Shown: positions 60,874 through 64,000 of the stretch, piece by piece
Numbering within the stretch: position 1 is the first letter of the stretch
Layout: every line of letters begins with the position of its first letter
DNA from: Bacteroidetes bacterium HGW-Bacteroidetes-2
GTDB taxonomy: Bacteria; Bacteroidota; Bacteroidia; Flavobacteriales; Flavobacteriaceae
Length of the DNA stretch: 64,000 bases
Assembly (NCBI GenBank): GCA_002842575.1
Contig: PHDJ01000007.1
Span: 21,857-85,856, forward strand
Direction: 5' to 3'
The notes under the pieces: model-generated
What the model was told of the DNA's origin: nothing
Database searches by the model: none
The model's input: the letters and a program-made list of their open reading frames with translations, nothing else
Translations under genes and position numbers: made by a program

Positions 60874-61182
60874 TTAATTTAAAAAAGCTTTGCCGGAAAA
60901 GGCTGCGCTAAATGTTATTATTAAATTATTGTTGTTTGTATAAGTCACAAGGCCCTCAGCTTCTTCATTGGCGCTATCAACTACAGTGACAGAAGCATAC
61001 TTCCCTAAGTTGTGTGCAATATTCCAAACACTTGCCGGGGTGGGCTGGTTAAATACAAATGTTTTATCGGCACCACCGGCACCTGTTGAAAACTCTTCTT
61101 CAATAGCATCCCAATTAGCATCCACCTCTTGACTTGTGAGCTTTCTATTATAGTTGCGCCTTTTATAAAGTTCTAAAGCCAT
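60874..61182 (-). CDS. Small phage fibre-associated protein sharing a C-terminal domain
   Basis: A 102-residue protein. The first half is helical with charged residues (LTSQEVDANWDAIEEEF). The second half (WNIAHNLGKYASVTVVDSAN and LIITFSAAFSGKAFLN) matches the C-terminal domain of the 430-residue fibre gene next door: HNLG, then an SVxxxDS or Axx stretch, then an F/T-rich strand. It may be a connector or an attachment domain in fibre assembly. Confidence 0.6.
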   Translation of the reverse strand: MALELYKRRNYNRKLTSQEVDANWDAIEEEFSTGAGGADKTFVFNQPTPASVWNIAHNLGKYASVTVVDSANEEAEGLVTYTNNNNLIITFSAAFSGKAFLN

Positions 61183-61731
61183 TTATTCCCAATAATTAAA
61201 TTCTACATAATCGCATACTGTATAAATACACCCTTCGTTTGCTCCCGTTGCAGGCCGAAGGTTTCGATTTTGATAATAAACCAAAACCACATGATTGATT
61301 TGTTTTGTTTTTTTATAAATACCACCAACCTCAGGGGAGTCTGTTATGCTAATATTATTTTTAACAGCAAAATCCATAACCCCCTGTACACCACCACTGC
61401 TTTGTATGGCTAAATCCATAAAATTCTGACCTTCAATTGGAGTGAGCTGTATCTTGTTATCTCTGCTTTGTGATAAAACAACCGGCAGTTGCTGTGCTTC
61501 TATATATCCCAATTCTGTCGGGTAGCCGGTGGATGGGCTACTGCTTGTTTGGTAAAAAGTAACAATATCAATGTCTAAAATTGCCCCACAGCTCACTTCT
61601 TGACCGGGAGTAAGAGATTCTGTTATGCTCACAGCGTTAGCAATTGCAAGAGCAACAACACCTCTCACATTACCCGTGGTAGTGAGGGCTATATCCATCA
61701 ATGTTTGGTGTTGTATCGCTTTAGCTTTCAT
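61183..61731 (-). CDS. LysM-like tandem-repeat phage baseplate protein
   Basis: A 182-residue protein with two copies of a roughly 45-residue LysM-like repeat separated by about 60 residues: one at 7-48 (HQTLMDIALTTTGNVRGVV, NAVSITESLTPGQ) and one at about 100-140 (GQNFMDLAIQSSGGVQGVM, NNISITDSPEVGG). LysM repeats are found in the baseplate gpX-type proteins of contractile tails. The middle region (LGYIEAQQLPVVLSQSRDNK) is not recognised. It overlaps the previous gene by 11 bp. Confidence 0.7.
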   Translation of the reverse strand: MKAKAIQHQTLMDIALTTTGNVRGVVALAIANAVSITESLTPGQEVSCGAILDIDIVTFYQTSSSPSTGYPTELGYIEAQQLPVVLSQSRDNKIQLTPIEGQNFMDLAIQSSGGVQGVMDFAVKNNISITDSPEVGGIYKKTKQINHVVLVYYQNRNLRPATGANEGCIYTVCDYVEFNYWE

Positions 61732-62047
61732 TTTCTTTTATGCGTTTTCGCAGTTCCGTATTGTCAGATTTTAGCATTTTCACCTTCCTATTTAAAAGAG
61801 TGATTTCGTCTTCCAAAACTCTCACCTTACGGTCATACATCGTGACTATTTCTACAAACTTTTTTTCATAGCGCACTTCTAAATCGTCCAATTGCTTCTT
61901 ATAGGCATCGGCCAGTGAGATTTCATTTTGTATCACTTTGGCGCGGGTGTCTTCTTTTTGGCTTTTTTTGTTAAAAATCCACTCTACCAGTTTTGTTAAA
62001 AATGCTCCCAGTGCCGCACTTACTACAAGCCACAATTCTAAAATCAT
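61721..62047 (-). CDS. Membrane and coiled-coil phage protein
   Basis: A 108-residue protein with one N-terminal membrane segment (LWLVVSAALGAFLTKLVEWI) followed by a charged helical heptad pattern to the end, for example VRVLEDEITLLNRKVKML. It fits a spanin- or holin-partner-like role but no certain family was seen. It overlaps the gene upstream by 4 bp and the one downstream by 11 bp. Confidence 0.55.
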   Translation of the reverse strand: MILELWLVVSAALGAFLTKLVEWIFNKKSQKEDTRAKVIQNEISLADAYKKQLDDLEVRYEKKFVEIVTMYDRKVRVLEDEITLLNRKVKMLKSDNTELRKRIKENES

Positions 62048-62319
62048 CTTAATTTGATTTGGTTTTTAATTTTGTCATAATCCAAGCGGTCCCTTTGCAA
62101 GGTTAACTTTACGCGCTGTTGTATTTTTCTTTTATCAGTATTGCTCTTGATCATACGAACCAGTCCGGCACCTATTATGGGGTCGCTTTTTAGCTCACCG
62201 GGGTTCATTCGCAGCAGGAGCGATACTTCCTGCATTTCACTTTCGCCAATGGCCATCGTGCCGTTTTTGATAACTATGTTATCGTTGCTGTCGATTAATA
62301 TGCCTTTTCTATTTCTCAT
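62044..62319 (-). CDS. Phage gp25/W-like baseplate wedge protein candidate
   Basis: A 91-residue protein: ILIDSNDNIVIKNGTMAIG, MNPGELKSDPIIGAGLVRMI and QQRVKLTLQRDRLDY. The P(I/G)(I/G)G(A/S)GL turn and the short length resemble the gp25/gpW baseplate wedge family, and the position between hub and fibre genes fits. It overlaps the next gene as ATGA. Assignment is moderate. Confidence 0.55.
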   Translation of the reverse strand: MRNRKGILIDSNDNIVIKNGTMAIGESEMQEVSLLLRMNPGELKSDPIIGAGLVRMIKSNTDKRKIQQRVKLTLQRDRLDYDKIKNQIKLR

Positions 62320-62525
62320 TATTGTATTACTCCAGTTCCAGTCACAGGGCCACCACTAGCGCTCGTTCCTGTTACCAATGTTTGACGGCCAATCACAAAC
62401 TGCGCAACAGCCGCCGCAATGGCATTGGCCTGTTGCTGTCTGGCAACTGCCGGGTCAATTTCTACCTGGCTGACATTATCTAATGCCTGCTTAATCAATA
62501 AAGCTAGCTGTGCCTGGTCTATCAT
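62319..62525 (-). CDS. Small alanine-rich phage protein of unknown function
   Basis: A 68-residue protein with an amphipathic Ala/Gln-rich helix (QQANAIAAAVAQFVIG) and a C-terminal GTSASGGPVTGTGVIQ. It starts with an ATGA overlap with the previous gene and its stop overlaps the next start by one base. No family is recognised. Confidence 0.55.
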   Translation of the reverse strand: MIDQAQLALLIKQALDNVSQVEIDPAVARQQQANAIAAAVAQFVIGRQTLVTGTSASGGPVTGTGVIQ

Positions 62526-62907
62526 GCTGTTAATACAGTATTTAATCGTTGTTTAATTGCCGTTACAGCGCCCACGTTTATCGTGGTACCGTTGACGACT
62601 ATTATTTTGTTCACTTCGTCAATGAAGTCGTTCAATATGTTTTTGAGGCTTTCATTGCCTTTTTTGACAATGTACCCCTGCTCTTTGATGGTGAACTCGC
62701 TCGCGCCGCTTTTATAAATGAGTTCCTCAACTGTTTCAGCATCTACCAATATGGCGGCACTTTCTTGTTTTTCAAGTATGCCAAGCAACACTTTGCTGAC
62801 CAATCCACACTTTTTACAGTTGCCCACACCAAGGCCGCCGGTAATAGCTCCCGGTTTTTTTTCTCCCGGACACTCAATGTCTCTGCAAATTTGTCTATCT
62901 CGTTCAT
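62522..62907 (-). CDS. Zinc-ribbon-like phage protein, split by a frameshift at an A8 tract
   Basis: The ATG at 62907 overlaps the upstream gene's stop (ATGA), so translation should begin there. It gives 17 residues (MNEIDKFAETLSVREKK) before a run of eight A (62855-62862 as T). A -1 shift there continues as KPGAITGGLGVGNCKKCGLV, a CxxC metal site, and then about 90 more residues to the stop, 128 in all. Without the shift the first frame ends early and the second has no start codon except GTG at 62827. Either a programmed slip or a one-base error or mutation explains this. Confidence 0.6.
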
Positions 62908-63875
62908 ATACTTACAACATCGCCCAAGGTTACTATTCGCCGATATTGGGCGTTTGCAAAAACACCTACATCAGTTGCCTCAACATAGTACCGCCCATTG
63001 CGTTCCGGATAAATTCCACTTTCAAGGGCTACTTTCAGCCCATGTCTTACATAAGGCCGACCAAACATTGCAATGGAGCCGTCAAAGCGATCAACTCGGT
63101 ATTTCTGCAAGTCCTCTTCTGCCAGCCTTTTCAAAGTAGCAGTATCACCTATATTAAAATAAGTCAACTGTCTGACTTCACCGCCTTCATCGCCCACTGT
63201 TACATCCAGCTTTTGACCGCTACTCAAAGTGCTTATTGCCTTAATCTGAACCCTGAGGTCATTGGCGTGTCGAAAGCTTAAATTGTTTGTGGCTACATCT
63301 CTTTCAAGGTGTACCGGCACATACGGCTCATCGGTATCATCGGCATAATACTTGCCGGTAACAAGCATCTTTCCTTTCATGTAACTGTAGAGGCCAAACT
63401 TGCTTTTTATCTCATCAAGTACCTGGGCAACTGTGCTGTTTACAAATCTCACTGATCCGATGGCAATTGTATCTGCATCAACTTCATATCCCGGAGCTAT
63501 CTCCTTTAAAAAAGAGTCCAGCATCACTGTTTCCTTGCTTATATGTACCGGAAGCTGCTTCAGCTTCCACATCTCATCTTCACATTCAATAATAATGGGA
63601 ATATGATCACTCACCCGGGCAATGTAACCCTCAAACTCTGTGATATAATCATAGTTGTAACCCAGTTCAATTTTTACAGGATCACCGGCACGAAATACTT
63701 CACGCACCCGCTGTTTGTCAAAGAGCTTTACCCGTCGTGCCATCGTGATGGTGGCCGTGTCTGTGAGGTATTTAAAACTGCTTCTTATGCGCACCTCACT
63801 TGGTTTCCGGAGGATGATCTCCTCACGGTCCCGAACCGCCGGGAATGTTATTTTTGCGACTATTACTTTTACCAT
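62904..63875 (-). CDS. Phage gpD-like tail hub/baseplate protein
   Basis: Start chosen at 63875 (323 residues, MVKVIVAKITFPAVRDREE) because the longer frame runs through the previous gene's stop. It resembles late control protein D (gpD), a tail hub protein: IELGYNYDYITEFEGYIARVS, IIECEDEMWKLKQLPVH and a C-terminal YYVEATDVGVFANAQYRRIVT. This hub connects the tube to the spike. Length fits. The stop overlaps the next start as ATGA. Confidence 0.75.
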   Translation of the reverse strand: MVKVIVAKITFPAVRDREEIILRKPSEVRIRSSFKYLTDTATITMARRVKLFDKQRVREVFRAGDPVKIELGYNYDYITEFEGYIARVSDHIPIIIECEDEMWKLKQLPVHISKETVMLDSFLKEIAPGYEVDADTIAIGSVRFVNSTVAQVLDEIKSKFGLYSYMKGKMLVTGKYYADDTDEPYVPVHLERDVATNNLSFRHANDLRVQIKAISTLSSGQKLDVTVGDEGGEVRQLTYFNIGDTATLKRLAEEDLQKYRVDRFDGSIAMFGRPYVRHGLKVALESGIYPERNGRYYVEATDVGVFANAQYRRIVTLGDVVSI

Positions 63876-63879
63876 CCTA

Positions 63880-64000
63880 TTAATCTTCCAACTCATCACT
63901 GGGGTCACTAAACGCCCTGATTTGAAAGGGTATGACTTTCGGTTTTCCCGGAAGCTGCCCAAATACAATCTCCTCAATTACAATGGCATCAATGCCTTTA
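63880..64000 (-). CDS. C-terminal end of a phage gene (start outside window)
   Basis: A frame open at the right edge encodes at least 39 residues (KGIDAIVIEEIVFGQLPGKP and VIPFQIRAFSDPSDELED) and ends with TAA at 63880, 4 bp before the gpD-like start. The sequence suggests another tail protein, but too little is visible to name it. Confidence 0.6.
   Translation of the reverse strand, partial: KGIDAIVIEEIVFGQLPGKPKVIPFQIRAFSDPSDELED

Larger units (their letters stand above)
54010..64000 (-). mobile_element. Prophage, tail/fibre/terminal portion (continues past window)
   Basis: From about 54010 to the window edge base composition rises and all genes run leftwards in a close-packed array of hub, baseplate, LysM-like, fibre and modification genes. 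The left edge has three 12-bp direct repeats spaced 21-22 bp next to the host DUF4442 gene, as at the ends of transposable Mu-like phages. No integrase, transposase or capsid gene is visible in the window, so the phage type is inferred, and the exact terminus is uncertain by about 15 bp. Confidence 0.75.

Noticed and set aside
62549..63281. Two long plus-strand frames of 196 and 187 codons in the prophage
   Set aside because: They are antisense to the gpD-like hub and zinc-ribbon-like genes, have unusual composition, and no family motif.

Overview
The window is a piece of chromosome from a member of the Bacteroidota, most likely Flavobacteriaceae. The DNA is AT-rich. Two large secreted proteins end in type B sorting domains of the type IX secretion system, lipoproteins have short Bacteroidota-style lipoboxes, and many genes follow the Bacteroidota -7 promoter element TAnnTTTG rather than an E. 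coli-type promoter. No rRNA, tRNA or CRISPR array was seen.

Positions 1-53981 are ordinary host chromosome, mostly housekeeping and envelope genes. In order they are: an amidohydrolase pair (the second lacks metal ligands); two tandem paralogous lipoproteins; a SpoU RNA methylase and an M48 protease; spoT, a fur-family regulator, purA and an OstA/LptA-like protein; a class-III aminotransferase, a TPR protein and two DUF368 membrane proteins; aroE and a DUF349 protein; a methyltransferase, mazG, a DUF5606 protein, def, ruvX and dapD; a Kdo-kinase-like protein; tsaC, cca and a haem A synthase; a pRiA4b ORF-3-like protein and a YejK/NdpA-like protein; a conserved unknown with kinase-like motifs; an ABC exporter; two T9SS cargo proteins; uvrB; two glycan-related transferases; a decayed dps pseudogene; an MscS channel; a metallophosphatase fused to an outer-membrane barrel; an HD plus Pycsar-effector-like membrane protein facing a GAF protein; a TlpA-like thioredoxin lipoprotein; and SIMPL, rhomboid and DUF4442 proteins. 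Convergent gene pairs are often separated by strong hairpins. Two of these hairpins belong to one 33-bp palindromic repeat family with compensatory changes.

From about 54010 to the right edge the sequence changes character. It becomes more GC-rich, every gene is on the minus strand, and most genes abut or overlap. This is the tail end of a prophage: a gpD-like hub protein, baseplate and LysM-like proteins, small membrane proteins, a run of fibre-like proteins, and finally a two-gene block at the terminus. That block encodes a thymidylate-synthase-fold protein with Asp where thymidylate synthase has the base-selecting Asn, and a D12-class adenine methylase overlapping it by ATGA. A long hairpin ends right at the start codon of the first of these genes. 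The outer edge carries three direct repeats of about 12 bp (consensus CCAAwCGTACAG) spaced 21-22 bp, next to the host gene. This resembles the transposase-binding sites at the ends of Mu-like transposable phages. In Mu the DNA-modification gene mom also lies at the right end past the fibre genes and is controlled through an RNA hairpin, so a DNA-modification module analogous to mom is the most interesting hypothesis here. It is an inference from position, motifs and structure; the transposase genes and the other end lie outside the window.
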